A stretch of 64,000 bases of DNA from JAXGYX01 sp040772065 (GTDB taxonomy: Bacteria; Bacillota; Clostridia; Saccharofermentanales; Fastidiosipilaceae), in the NCBI GenBank assembly GCA_040772065.1, contig JAXGYX010000001.1:62001-126000 (forward strand), in the 5' to 3' direction. The notes beneath the pieces were generated by a model. That model did not search any database and was not told the DNA's origin. It saw nothing but the letters and a program-made list of their open reading frames with translations. The position numbers were made by a program, and so were the translations under genes. This document shows, in pieces, positions 16,377-25,051 of the stretch. Each line of letters starts with the position of its first letter. The stretch's first letter is position 1.

Positions 16377-17792
16377 ATGGATGATGTAACACGAGAACAT
16401 CTCGAAATGGATGATGTTACAAGAGAACGTCTCGAAAGAGAGGACCATGTTGTTAGCCTGAAGGAGAAAATTTCTTATGGCTTGGGGGACACGGCTTGCA
16501 ATGTTGTGTATGGCATATGCAGCACATTGCTCACATTTTTCTACACCGACTACATGGGGATCAATCCTTTAGTCATCGGAATGATATTCCTGATTACACG
16601 ATTTCTTGATGGAATTTCAGACATTATCATGGGATTCATCACGGACCGGACAAAGTCAAAATATGGCAAGGCCAGACCCTGGATATTGTGGATGGCTGTG
16701 CCATACGCGGTGACGTTCGTATTGCTTTTCCTGGTTCCGGCAGGAGCGTCGGAGATCACCCAGGCAATATACATCTTTGTAACCTACAACCTTGTGAACA
16801 CGGTCGTCTACACAGCTCTTAATCTGCCGTATTCGACGATGGGCTCGCTTATTACCCGCAATCAGGAGTCGCGCGCTTCCACACAGGCATGGCGTATTTT
16901 CTGTGGCCCGATGGGGAAGATGCTTGTAACTGTTTCGACTCTGCCTCTGGTGAAGGCGCTCGGTGACACACAGCGTAGTTGGATCATCGTTTCAATTATC
17001 TTTGCCGTGATCGCGTTGATTCTTCTGCTAATTTGCTTTTTCAATATTAAGGAAAGAGTTGTCGTGGAAGCCGCGCAAAACAAGAAGATTTCCATCAAAG
17101 ATAATCTCAAAGCGTTGTTTTCCAATCAATATTGGGCGATCTGCCTTGGCCTCTGGGGTTTCATGGTTGTGATGAGCACGGTCAGCGGCACGATCACGAC
17201 GTATTTCTGTAAGTACCTGTTAGGAGATCAAAGTAAATACAGTCTGATTTATGGAGCGGAACTGGTTGCCCAGAGCATCGTTGTGCTGATTGTGCCTCGG
17301 TTTGTTGGACGATTTGGCAAACGCAATCTAACGTTAGCTGGCCTTGTGCTTGTGATCGGGGCTCAACTCATATGGATGACCAATCCGCTGAATCTAACGA
17401 TGGCGATGGTGAGTGCGGTGATACGTGGCATAGGCGTGGCGCCTTTGTGGGCATCTGTTTTCCCGATGATCGCCGACAGTGTGGAATTTGGCCAATGGAA
17501 AACTCACATTAGGCAGGATGGAATGATCTTCAGCGCCGCCTCGGTTGGATCTAAGCTGGGTGGCGGCCTGGCGTCGGCGGGGGTTGGCTTGCTGATGAAC
17601 TCAGTTGGCTACGACGGCCTCGCAGCGGTTCAAAACGCGCAGGCGATGCAGATGATTAAAAACATCAGTCTGTACGCGCCGATTGTATTTTCGATCATAA
17701 TGATCATTTTAACTTCGATGTACAAGCTGGATAAATTGTACCCACAGGTAATAGCCGACTTAAGAGAGAGGGATAGGCAGGGAATACTATAA
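16377..17792 (+). CDS. GPH-family sugar:cation symporter (MelB-like)
   Basis: 471 residues with about 12 membrane segments. The MelB-type N-terminus is clear: KISYGLGDTACNVVYG, then FYTDYMGINPLVIG, ITRFLDGISDIIMGFITDRTKSKYGKARPWIL, which holds the conserved Asp and Lys/Arg of the family's sugar/cation site. It imports a sugar, glycoside or hexuronide with Na+ or H+. Residues 1-10 are repeated as 11-20 (MDDVTREHLE, MDDVTRERLE), a 30-bp tandem duplication, so translation could start at 16377 or 16407. It is the first gene of the catabolic cluster. Confidence 0.92.
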   Translation: MDDVTREHLEMDDVTRERLEREDHVVSLKEKISYGLGDTACNVVYGICSTLLTFFYTDYMGINPLVIGMIFLITRFLDGISDIIMGFITDRTKSKYGKARPWILWMAVPYAVTFVLLFLVPAGASEITQAIYIFVTYNLVNTVVYTALNLPYSTMGSLITRNQESRASTQAWRIFCGPMGKMLVTVSTLPLVKALGDTQRSWIIVSIIFAVIALILLLICFFNIKERVVVEAAQNKKISIKDNLKALFSNQYWAICLGLWGFMVVMSTVSGTITTYFCKYLLGDQSKYSLIYGAELVAQSIVVLIVPRFVGRFGKRNLTLAGLVLVIGAQLIWMTNPLNLTMAMVSAVIRGIGVAPLWASVFPMIADSVEFGQWKTHIRQDGMIFSAASVGSKLGGGLASAGVGLLMNSVGYDGLAAVQNAQAMQMIKNISLYAPIVFSIIMIILTSMYKLDKLYPQVIADLRERDRQGIL

Positions 17793-17836
17793 GGCAAGTT
17801 GAGGGAAAGCCACAAGGCAAGTTTGGAGGAGATTCT

Positions 17837-18628
17837 ATGATCAAGACGGCAATCAATATTGAACCACTGTACCCGGGATTGGAGATCTGCGAAAAGATCA
17901 GAAAGGTTAGCGCGGCAGGCTTCAAGGCAATTGAGTTTTGGAGCTGGGATGACAGAGACATCAAAGAAATAAAGAAAACCTGTCAGGAATGTGGAGTGAA
18001 GATCAGTGCTTTCACCGGCACGAAATCCTACTCATTATGTGACAGAGAGCATCAAAGGGAATGTATTGATTGGGTTGAGCAATCGATTGTGGCGGCCAAA
18101 GAACTGGATTGCGATAAATTGATCCTGTTTCCCAATCACTTCACGCCGGATGGCTGTGCTGACTATCGTGACAAATATAGTCCCGCAGCGGCGATCGCCA
18201 ACATCACAAATGTTCTGACACGGATGGTCCCATTGTTAGAGAAGAATGACATGACAGCCCTTCTGGAACCATTGTGCGATATCGGGAATGACGCCGGAAT
18301 GTCGGTCACGGACACCGCTGTTGGAGCGGCCATTGTAAGGGCTGTTGATTCGAAAAATGTAAGGCTGCTGTGTGACGCCTTTCATATGCAAATCATGCAT
18401 GGCGACCTATTGACCAACATTGTGGACAACATCGATATTGTGCCGTACTTCCATATCGCCGACGCGCCGGATCGACATGAGCCCGGGACGGGAGAGATTA
18501 ACTTCGACTTCTTGATTAAGAGAATGAAAGAGCATGGTTTTGAAGGAACGATATGCTTTGAGTATTTTCCGGAAGGAGACACGGAGGAAGGTTTTCCGGC
18601 AGTTAAAAGATTATGTGAACTCATTTGA
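17837..18628 (+). CDS. Sugar isomerase/epimerase, AP-endonuclease-2-like TIM barrel
   Basis: 263 residues, ATG 17837 after GGAGGAG. It begins INIEPLYPGLEICEKIRKVSAAGFKAIEFW, typical of hydroxypyruvate-isomerase/Hyi-like TIM barrels, and has the metal-site pattern with Glu in ALLEPL, Asp/His in LLCDAFHMQIMHGD, His in YFHIADAPDRHEPGTGEI and Glu in ICFEYFPEG. The family includes hydroxypyruvate isomerase and ketose 3-epimerases. The enzyme likely isomerises or epimerises a keto-sugar intermediate. The exact substrate cannot be read from the sequence. Confidence 0.88.
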   Translation: MIKTAINIEPLYPGLEICEKIRKVSAAGFKAIEFWSWDDRDIKEIKKTCQECGVKISAFTGTKSYSLCDREHQRECIDWVEQSIVAAKELDCDKLILFPNHFTPDGCADYRDKYSPAAAIANITNVLTRMVPLLEKNDMTALLEPLCDIGNDAGMSVTDTAVGAAIVRAVDSKNVRLLCDAFHMQIMHGDLLTNIVDNIDIVPYFHIADAPDRHEPGTGEINFDFLIKRMKEHGFEGTICFEYFPEGDTEEGFPAVKRLCELI

Positions 18629-18666
18629 CTTTTACGATTACAAAATAAACTTGGGAGGATAAATTA

Positions 18667-19803
18667 ATGATTAAACAAGTTACGTATGGAATGGTCGGTG
18701 GAGATTTGAAGGCGTTGATTGGTGAGTGCCATCGCAAGGCGTTGGGCCTGGATCCAAGAGCCAAGCTGGTGAGCGGTTGCTTTTCGATTGATGATGATCT
18801 GAATGACGAGTGTGCCGAGGCATATCATGTCGACAAGTCAAGAGTGTATTACGATACCGAGGAAATGGCGAAAAAAGAAGCGGGAAAAATTGACTTTGTG
18901 GTCATCTGCACCCCTAATTTTCTACATTATCCGGTGGCGAAGATGTTTATGGAAAATGGCATCAACGTGGTTTGTGAAAAGCCGCTGACCCTCGAGATCG
19001 AGGAGGCGGAAGAGCTGGAGCGAATCGCGAAAGAAAAGAATCTGCTGTTCGCAGTTGATTATTGCTATTCAGGATACGTCATGTGCAAAGTCATGAAGCA
19101 GCTTATTGCCCGGGGTGACATTGGAGAGATTATTTCAGTTAACGCGGATTATCTGGAAAGTTGTTTTCTGGATCTCATCACCGAGAAGGAAGAGATTAAT
19201 TCCAAAATCTGGCGTACCGATCCGAAATATAGCGGTATCTCGAACACGGTCGCCGATGACGGAACTCATGTCGAGCATTTGGTCGAGTATGTCACCGGTC
19301 TGAAAATTAAGAAACTGTTGGCCACGGCCGACACATTTGGCAAGAAGTTGGATCTGAACAGCAACATCATTCTTGAATATGACAATGGCGCGCATGGCGC
19401 GTACTGGTTCTCTCAGGTTGCCTGCAGTTCGCCGAATGAGATCAATCTTCGAGTCTACGGAACCAAAGGAGCGCTGGAATGGAAACAAACGAGACCGGAA
19501 GAGGTTCGGTTCGCGCAGAAAGGCGAGGCGATTCGCCTGCTGTATCGCGGCGGTGAAGGCATTGATGTGCCGGCGGCTGACTTGTCCCGTGTGCCCATCG
19601 GACATCCGGAAGGATATTATGTTGCGATCGCCAACGTCTACAGACCGTTCATCGATACGATTCTCAAACTTAAAAATGGTCAGGAACTGACTCCGGAAGA
19701 TCTGGACTTCCCAGGTGTGGAAACCGGTGTTAGTGGCGTGAAATTCTTCCACGCGGTTATCAAAAGCGCGAAGAACAACTCGGAATGGGTAGAGGTGGAA
19801 TAA
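18667..19803 (+). CDS. Gfo/Idh/MocA-family NAD(P)-dependent oxidoreductase
   Basis: 378 residues, ATG 18667 after GGGAGGAT. The N-terminal nucleotide-binding fold (YGMVGGDLKALIGECHRKAL) and the family signature CEKPLTLEIEEAEEL are present, with a catalytic-type Asp/His in DDGTHVEHLVEYV. These enzymes oxidise or reduce a ring or chain hydroxyl of sugars, inositols and glycosides. Pairing with a TIM-barrel isomerase is typical of pathways that go through 3-keto-sugars (levoglucosan, inositols, C-glycosides). The next gene's ATG starts immediately after this stop, implying translational coupling. Confidence 0.92.
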   Translation: MIKQVTYGMVGGDLKALIGECHRKALGLDPRAKLVSGCFSIDDDLNDECAEAYHVDKSRVYYDTEEMAKKEAGKIDFVVICTPNFLHYPVAKMFMENGINVVCEKPLTLEIEEAEELERIAKEKNLLFAVDYCYSGYVMCKVMKQLIARGDIGEIISVNADYLESCFLDLITEKEEINSKIWRTDPKYSGISNTVADDGTHVEHLVEYVTGLKIKKLLATADTFGKKLDLNSNIILEYDNGAHGAYWFSQVACSSPNEINLRVYGTKGALEWKQTRPEEVRFAQKGEAIRLLYRGGEGIDVPAADLSRVPIGHPEGYYVAIANVYRPFIDTILKLKNGQELTPEDLDFPGVETGVSGVKFFHAVIKSAKNNSEWVEVE

Positions 19804-20871
19804 ATGAAAAAGATGCAAAAAGCGATTATTTATAAAGGACCGGGAGAGTTTGCTTATGAAGAGCGCCCTATCCCTGAGATCGTGAATGGCGACGATGTAA
19901 AAATCAAAGTGTATGGATGCGCGCTTTGTGGCACGGATGTGAGTATTTTTGCCACACCTCAGAAACATCCTTGCAAGGAAGACATTATCTTCGGCCATGA
20001 ATTCTGCGGAGAGGTCGCGGAGGTTGGCGAACAGGTCAATAACTTAAAGGTCGGTGACAAAGTCATCATCGACACCCATGGTCCCTGCGGGCGCTGTGAT
20101 AATTGCCGGGCCGGTCTCCCCGAAGCCTGTGACGCGGTGTTTTTGGGAGCGGATTCCGGATATGAAGGGCAGGCCCTTACCATGGGCGTGTTCGCCGATG
20201 GCGGCTTGACCAACTACGCTGTGCTTCCGAGTAAATGCGTGTATAAGGTCGGCCAAGAAACAAAACCGGAATTGATGGGGCTGGCCGAGCCGTTGGCCGG
20301 CTGCGGATACGCGCTTGAGAAATTGAATGTACATGTTGGCGACACAGCCTGTGTCCTCGGCGCCGGCCCAATTGGCCTGATGTTTGTCGCGCTGCTTAAA
20401 GCCAGCGGATGCAGAACGATTATTGTCTCTGAGCCGATTGAATACAGACGAAACAAAGCTCTGGAGGTTGGCGCGACCTGTGTCGTCAACCCTGATGAGG
20501 AAGATGTTGCCGCTGTGGTTCTGCGCGAGACGGATGGTTTTGGAGTGGATCATTGCATCGAAGCGGTCGGCGATTTGATTGGCGATTGTATTGACTATGT
20601 CCGTCCGAGAGGAAAAGTCTTGCAGTATGGTCATGATGAGTTGGTGCTTCCCCAGATACAAGTTGGGACGTTGCTCAAAAAAGAAGTGGAAATCCATGGT
20701 GGATTCCTTGGCAAGTACTATATGAGAAAAGTTGGGCAGATTATCGAATCCGGTATTTTGCCGCTGGAAAAGATTGTCACGCATACGATTCCGGCAACTC
20801 GCTATCAAGAGGCGTTGGATCTGGCGTCCGGATACCAATGTGGCAAAATTTTTGTCGCGATTGATTTTTGA
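19804..20871 (+). CDS. Zinc-dependent medium-chain dehydrogenase
   Basis: 355 residues beginning directly after the previous stop. The catalytic-zinc Cys in GCALCGTDVS, GHEFCGEVAEVGE, the structural-zinc cluster GPCGRCDNCRAGLPEAC and the Rossmann VLGAGPIGLM are all in order, so it is a complete sorbitol/threonine-dehydrogenase-like enzyme. It interconverts a secondary alcohol and ketone with NAD(P), probably on a polyol or keto-sugar of this pathway. Substrate specificity is undetermined. Confidence 0.93.
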   Translation: MKKMQKAIIYKGPGEFAYEERPIPEIVNGDDVKIKVYGCALCGTDVSIFATPQKHPCKEDIIFGHEFCGEVAEVGEQVNNLKVGDKVIIDTHGPCGRCDNCRAGLPEACDAVFLGADSGYEGQALTMGVFADGGLTNYAVLPSKCVYKVGQETKPELMGLAEPLAGCGYALEKLNVHVGDTACVLGAGPIGLMFVALLKASGCRTIIVSEPIEYRRNKALEVGATCVVNPDEEDVAAVVLRETDGFGVDHCIEAVGDLIGDCIDYVRPRGKVLQYGHDELVLPQIQVGTLLKKEVEIHGGFLGKYYMRKVGQIIESGILPLEKIVTHTIPATRYQEALDLASGYQCGKIFVAIDF

Positions 20872-20888
20872 AAAAGGAGACCGCAGGT

Positions 20889-21749
20889 ATGACAGACAAA
20901 AAAGAAATTTTGCGCCTACAAGAGCTGGCACATAACGCACGCTATGAACTATGTAAATTGTGCGGCGCATATGATGGAAGCATCCATATGGGTGGAGATA
21001 TGTCGATGATTGATGTGTTGACCTGTCTGTTTCACCACACAATGAATGTCTCACCGGATATGTCGGAAGATGAGGAGCGGGATCGATTTATTCTTAGCAA
21101 AGGGCATGGAGCGGCTTGCATGTATGTCGTCATGGCTTTAAAAGGATATTTCAGTCTCGAGGAAATTTGTGATACCTACGGTCAGGTCGGAAGTAAGTTT
21201 GGTCAACATCCATGCAAGACCAGGCTGCCGATGTTGGACGCGTCAACCGGATCATTGGGTCATGGACTACCGATCAGTGTTGGTCTGGCGGCTTCCGGCA
21301 GACAACGCGGTCGCAAACATCGTGTGTTTTGCATGATGGGTGACGGTGAGACCTGTGAGGGCTCGGTGTGGGAGGCGGCGATGGCCGGTAGGGCGTTAAA
21401 GCTGGGGAATCTGGTTGCCGTTGTGGATCGCAACAAACAATTGATGACGAGTTTCTCTAGAGACTCCATCGTATTGGAGCCATATGCGGACAAATGGAAG
21501 GCTTTCGGCTGGAATGTCATCGAAGTTGAGGATGGCAATGACATGGCTCAGGTTGTTGAGGCGTTCTCCAAGCTACCCGATAGCGACGCGGATCTTCCTA
21601 CCGTGGTTATCGCCAACACCATAAAAGGCAAAAACATTTCCTTTATGGAGGGTCAGCTTAAATGGCATGCGGGCAGCCTGAATGAGTCTGATTTGGATAC
21701 CGCTCTAAAAGATTTGGATAGAGCGTGGGCACATGCGGCCGACATATAG
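20889..21749 (+). CDS. Transketolase, N-terminal (TPP-binding) subunit
   Basis: 286 residues from ATG 20889, preferred to 20868 because AAAGGAGA lies before it. It carries the TPP/Mg motif MGDGETCEGSVWEA ... VVDRN, LSKGHGAACMYV and DASTGSLGHGLPISVGLA. It forms the first half of a split transketolase with the next gene. Transketolase moves a two-carbon ketol unit between sugar phosphates or related aldehydes. In this cluster it is probably a dedicated, substrate-specific enzyme rather than the pentose-phosphate one. Confidence 0.95.
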   Translation: MTDKKEILRLQELAHNARYELCKLCGAYDGSIHMGGDMSMIDVLTCLFHHTMNVSPDMSEDEERDRFILSKGHGAACMYVVMALKGYFSLEEICDTYGQVGSKFGQHPCKTRLPMLDASTGSLGHGLPISVGLAASGRQRGRKHRVFCMMGDGETCEGSVWEAAMAGRALKLGNLVAVVDRNKQLMTSFSRDSIVLEPYADKWKAFGWNVIEVEDGNDMAQVVEAFSKLPDSDADLPTVVIANTIKGKNISFMEGQLKWHAGSLNESDLDTALKDLDRAWAHAADI

Positions 21750-21795
21750 GGGAGTCTAATGAAGTGATATGGCGAAGCGGAGAAAGGAGATCGAA

Positions 21796-22743
21796 ATGAA
21801 ACAATCATACACGCTTGATGAATACAATTCAGCAAGATCTGTGATCGGTGACACCCTCGTGGAACTTGGGGGAAAAGATAAACGCGTATGGCTATTGACT
21901 CCCGATATTGGATTCGGTTGTAAAGATTTTAGTGAAAAATACGGTGATCGATTTATCGACACCGGGATCGCCGAGCAAAATGTTGTCGGCATCTCAGCGG
22001 GACTGGCCTACGATGGCAATATGCCATTCATCATCGGAATGATGCCATTCATGAGCATGCGTGCTTTGGAGCAGGTTCGCACGGATGTTTGTTATCCGAA
22101 CCTACCGGTGAGGATCATCGCAAACTATGCCGGTCTGACCGGAAATGGCGGATCGACGCATTACGCGATGGAGGATATGGCGCTCTATTCATCGTTGGTG
22201 AATATGACGGTTTGCGCGGCCTCAGATCCGGTTCAGCTGCGACAGATCATTGAAAAAAGCTTGAACTACGACGGGCCGCTTTCGATTCGTATCGATCCGG
22301 GGAAGGAAAACCGCATCTTATACGAGGACGGCACAGAGTTTGAGATTGGCAAAGGACATACCGCCAGAGACGGGCAAGATATCACAGTGATCGCCTGTGG
22401 TGAAATGGTGGACTATGCGATCAGATTGCATGAAGAAGCAAAAGAACTGGGCATTGGTGTCCGAGTGATAGATATGTTCACAGTTAAGCCGCTCGATGAG
22501 GAACTGGTCATCAAAGCGGCTGAAGAGACAGGCAGACTGATTGTCTGGGAAGATCACCTCATGAAAAACGGGTTGGCGAGCGCGGTGGCGGATGTCATAT
22601 GTGATCAGGGGATCCAACTTAAATCATTTAAACGATTTGGCATTCCCCAGGTTTATCCGGGATTTGGCAATGCCGAAGAACTGTATGAGCTATACAAGTA
22701 TGATCTTAAGGCGGTGTTATCTTATCTTCAGACAGTGTTTTAA
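21796..22743 (+). CDS. Transketolase, C-terminal subunit
   Basis: 315 residues from ATG 21796, which has AGAAAGGAGA upstream; the in-frame ATG 21769 lacks one. The pyrimidine-binding domain with the catalytic Glu in FIDTGIAEQNVVGISAGLA and the C-terminal domain (IACGEMVDYAIRLHEEA, RVIDMFTVKPLDEELV) are complete. It pairs with the product of 20889-21749 to form the active site at the dimer interface. Confidence 0.95.
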   Translation: MKQSYTLDEYNSARSVIGDTLVELGGKDKRVWLLTPDIGFGCKDFSEKYGDRFIDTGIAEQNVVGISAGLAYDGNMPFIIGMMPFMSMRALEQVRTDVCYPNLPVRIIANYAGLTGNGGSTHYAMEDMALYSSLVNMTVCAASDPVQLRQIIEKSLNYDGPLSIRIDPGKENRILYEDGTEFEIGKGHTARDGQDITVIACGEMVDYAIRLHEEAKELGIGVRVIDMFTVKPLDEELVIKAAEETGRLIVWEDHLMKNGLASAVADVICDQGIQLKSFKRFGIPQVYPGFGNAEELYELYKYDLKAVLSYLQTVF

Positions 22744-22758
22744 AGAAAGGGTATGATT

Positions 22759-23916
22759 ATGAGTATTTATACTTGGAATACATTTTGCCCAACGTTTTTT
22801 GGCATTGGCGCATCCTCAGAAGCCGGTAACAAGGCGAAAGAATTGGGTATGCATAAGGTGATGCTGTGCACGGAAAAAGCATTATGTGATCTTAACGTGG
22901 TTACCCCGGTCGTTGACGCGTTGAAAGAGGCCGGGCTGGACGTCTATGTTTTTGACAAAAGCAAGGCGGACGCTCCCAGCGATATCTGCGACGAAGGAGC
23001 GGTTTTTGTCAGAGAGCATGGAATTGATGGTATTGTCGCCGTGGGTGGCGGCAGCACCCTGGATATCGCGAAGGCGATCGGCATCATTATCAGTCAAAAT
23101 GGTGACACCATTCGGGACTACTATGATATTGAAGAAGCTGAACATGAGATGAGATTAATCACCATCAACACCACATCCGGCACAGGTAGTGAACTTTCAC
23201 AGTGGGCGGTAATTGGAGACGTGGTGACCGGCGCCAAAGAAATGCCGGTGTACAAACCTGATTTGGCGATTGTGGATCCGTCACTCACTTATTCAGTTCC
23301 CCCGTCAATCACCGCGGCGACCGGCATGGACGTGCTTGCTCATTGCGTGGAGGCCATTACAAATAAAAATTATAATCCTTACGGCTACATATTCGGCAAA
23401 GAAGGTATAGCGCTCGCGCTTAAGTGGCTGCCGGTCGCGGTGAATGAGCCACAAAACACAGAGGCGAGGGAGAAGATGTCTTTGGCGTCCAACCTTGGCG
23501 GTATGGCGATATCGGCGTGTGGCTGCCAGATTGGGCATAGCTTCAGTCAGACATTCGGGGCGAAAAATCATGTTCCCCATGGTTTGGGATGCGCGTGGGG
23601 ATTGCCGGGCGTTATGGTCTACACCGCCAAGCACGGCGACAGAAATAACCTGATAGAGGTTGCCGACGCGATGGGAATATCCTACAACGAAGAAACAAGC
23701 TCGATGGAGCTGGCGGAACAAATGTCGCAAAAAATTGTCAATCTGATGAAAGAGCTCAACATCAAGTCAATCAAGGAATCGGGTTATACACTCTCCGATT
23801 GCATGCTTGTGGCAGATCGCTTTAAGGATGATGGCGCGTTTGGCAATTCACCCGGGAATCCCGGTGAAAAGGAAATAAAGGAATTTATTGAATATACCTA
23901 TCATGTTTATCAATAA
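22759..23916 (+). CDS. Iron-containing (group III) alcohol dehydrogenase
   Basis: 385 residues from ATG 22759, eight bases after AGAAAGGG; the ATG at 22753 is too close to the site. GGGSTLDIAKAIG binds NAD(P); the metal ligands are in TGMDVLAHCVEAIT (Asp, His) and GHSFSQTFGAKNHVPHGLG (two His). Members reduce aldehydes or ketones to alcohols. After a transketolase, a plausible role is to reduce the leftover short aldehyde and recycle NADH, but this is inference. It is the last gene of the main operon before a terminator. Confidence 0.93.
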   Translation: MSIYTWNTFCPTFFGIGASSEAGNKAKELGMHKVMLCTEKALCDLNVVTPVVDALKEAGLDVYVFDKSKADAPSDICDEGAVFVREHGIDGIVAVGGGSTLDIAKAIGIIISQNGDTIRDYYDIEEAEHEMRLITINTTSGTGSELSQWAVIGDVVTGAKEMPVYKPDLAIVDPSLTYSVPPSITAATGMDVLAHCVEAITNKNYNPYGYIFGKEGIALALKWLPVAVNEPQNTEAREKMSLASNLGGMAISACGCQIGHSFSQTFGAKNHVPHGLGCAWGLPGVMVYTAKHGDRNNLIEVADAMGISYNEETSSMELAEQMSQKIVNLMKELNIKSIKESGYTLSDCMLVADRFKDDGAFGNSPGNPGEKEIKEFIEYTYHVYQ

Positions 23917-23941
23917 CCTGTGAGGGAAATAATTATATATA

Positions 23942-23985
23942 AATAGGCCAGCCTATCGATTTTCAGTGGGCCGGCCTATTTATTT
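23942..23985. terminator. Terminator between convergent ADH and SDR genes
   Basis: AATAGGCCAGCC and GGGCCGGCCTATT form a long stem (about 12 pairs) around ATCGATTTTCAGT, followed by TATTTTT. It also carries an A-rich left flank, so it can serve the minus-strand gene as well. Confidence 0.85.
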
Positions 23986-24003
23986 TTGGTCGCGCATGGC
24001 TTC

Positions 24004-24807
24004 TTAGTGCATGACGGCTCCACCGTCCACATTAATTGTCTGTCCGGTTATTTCATTTGCCAGGTCACTGGCCAGGAATAACGTCGCGTTGGCGATATCC
24101 TGTTCTGTTTGAGGGCGATTAAGAGGGATGAAGCTCTCAATAAATGAGTCGAACATCTCATCCTTGGATTTTCCTTCGCTTCCTTCATCGAGCTCCAGGC
24201 CGTCCAAGATTGACTCCCACATATCGGTTCTTATGATACCGGGCGCGACACTGTTCACATTGATATTGTACTGAGCGCCGATTCCTGCTCCGGATTGCAT
24301 CAAGCTGATGGCAGCCGCCTTGGACGCGCAATAGTGTGACCAGGTTGGCAGACCTTTTTGGCCGGCGAAGGATGTTGTCAGGATGATTTTGCCTGATTTA
24401 TTTGGCATCATCTTTTTGATCGCGCACTGCAGCACATTGCTGGCTCCAATTATATTGATACCAAACAAGGTCTTGATTTGTTCCACACTTGTGTCTAAAA
24501 ACGGTGCCGTTTCCAATATTCCCGCATTATTAACCACTATATCCACGTTTCCATCAGCGAAGTTTTCGGCCTCGTCCAGGAATCTTTGGACATCATCAAA
24601 ATTAGATACGTCGATTACAGAATAACCTGCGTTGCAGCCCATGTCCTTTATCTGCTGTACAACTGCCTTCGACTGGTTTTCGCTTCTGCTTCCAAGCCAT
24701 ACATTCGCACCTGCTTTTGCCAATGTTATGGCGACGGCCTTGCCGATGCCTCGTCCCGCTCCGATGATCGCTGCTGTTTTGCCGGTCAAATCAATTTTAA
24801 TACTCAT
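24004..24807 (-). CDS. Short-chain dehydrogenase/reductase
   Basis: 267 residues from ATG 24807; a GTG at 24819 abuts the AGGAG site and is less likely. The Rossmann motif GAGRGIGKAVA, NNAG at about residue 90, Ser in LTTSFAGQ and the YCASK catalytic pair are present, with the usual C-terminal TGQTINVDGG. It oxidises or reduces a hydroxyl using NAD(P). It faces the catabolic operon and shares its terminator; a role in the same pathway is possible but unproven. Confidence 0.93.
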   Translation of the reverse strand: MSIKIDLTGKTAAIIGAGRGIGKAVAITLAKAGANVWLGSRSENQSKAVVQQIKDMGCNAGYSVIDVSNFDDVQRFLDEAENFADGNVDIVVNNAGILETAPFLDTSVEQIKTLFGINIIGASNVLQCAIKKMMPNKSGKIILTTSFAGQKGLPTWSHYCASKAAAISLMQSGAGIGAQYNINVNSVAPGIIRTDMWESILDGLELDEGSEGKSKDEMFDSFIESFIPLNRPQTEQDIANATLFLASDLANEITGQTINVDGGAVMH

Positions 24808-25051
24808 TTTAGCCTTCACTCCTAAATCAAATTGTCATAGCGGTTAATTATAAAATCAGTCTACTAATCGGGTTTGGATATACAAGTAGGCACATTTTTG
24901 TAACCATATTAGCTGAATGATTCATTTGTGAGTGATCGCCTATCGACCCGACCGGGGTTTGGCGCAGGTTGTCCAACAAAGTTGAGAAGATTAGAATTGA
25001 AAGGATAAAGCCGGTCACCTTCCGCAAATACATAATATAGGAGACGAGCGT

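Noticed and set aside
19135..19998. Long minus-strand frames opposite the Gfo/Idh and zinc dehydrogenase genes
   Set aside because: Antisense shadows of clear enzyme genes with complete catalytic motifs.
16377..23916. Sulfoquinovose transketolase (sulfo-TK) pathway
   Set aside because: A split transketolase is shared, but no sulfoquinovosidase, sulfosugar isomerase set or sulfolactaldehyde enzyme can be recognised; kept only as a comparison.
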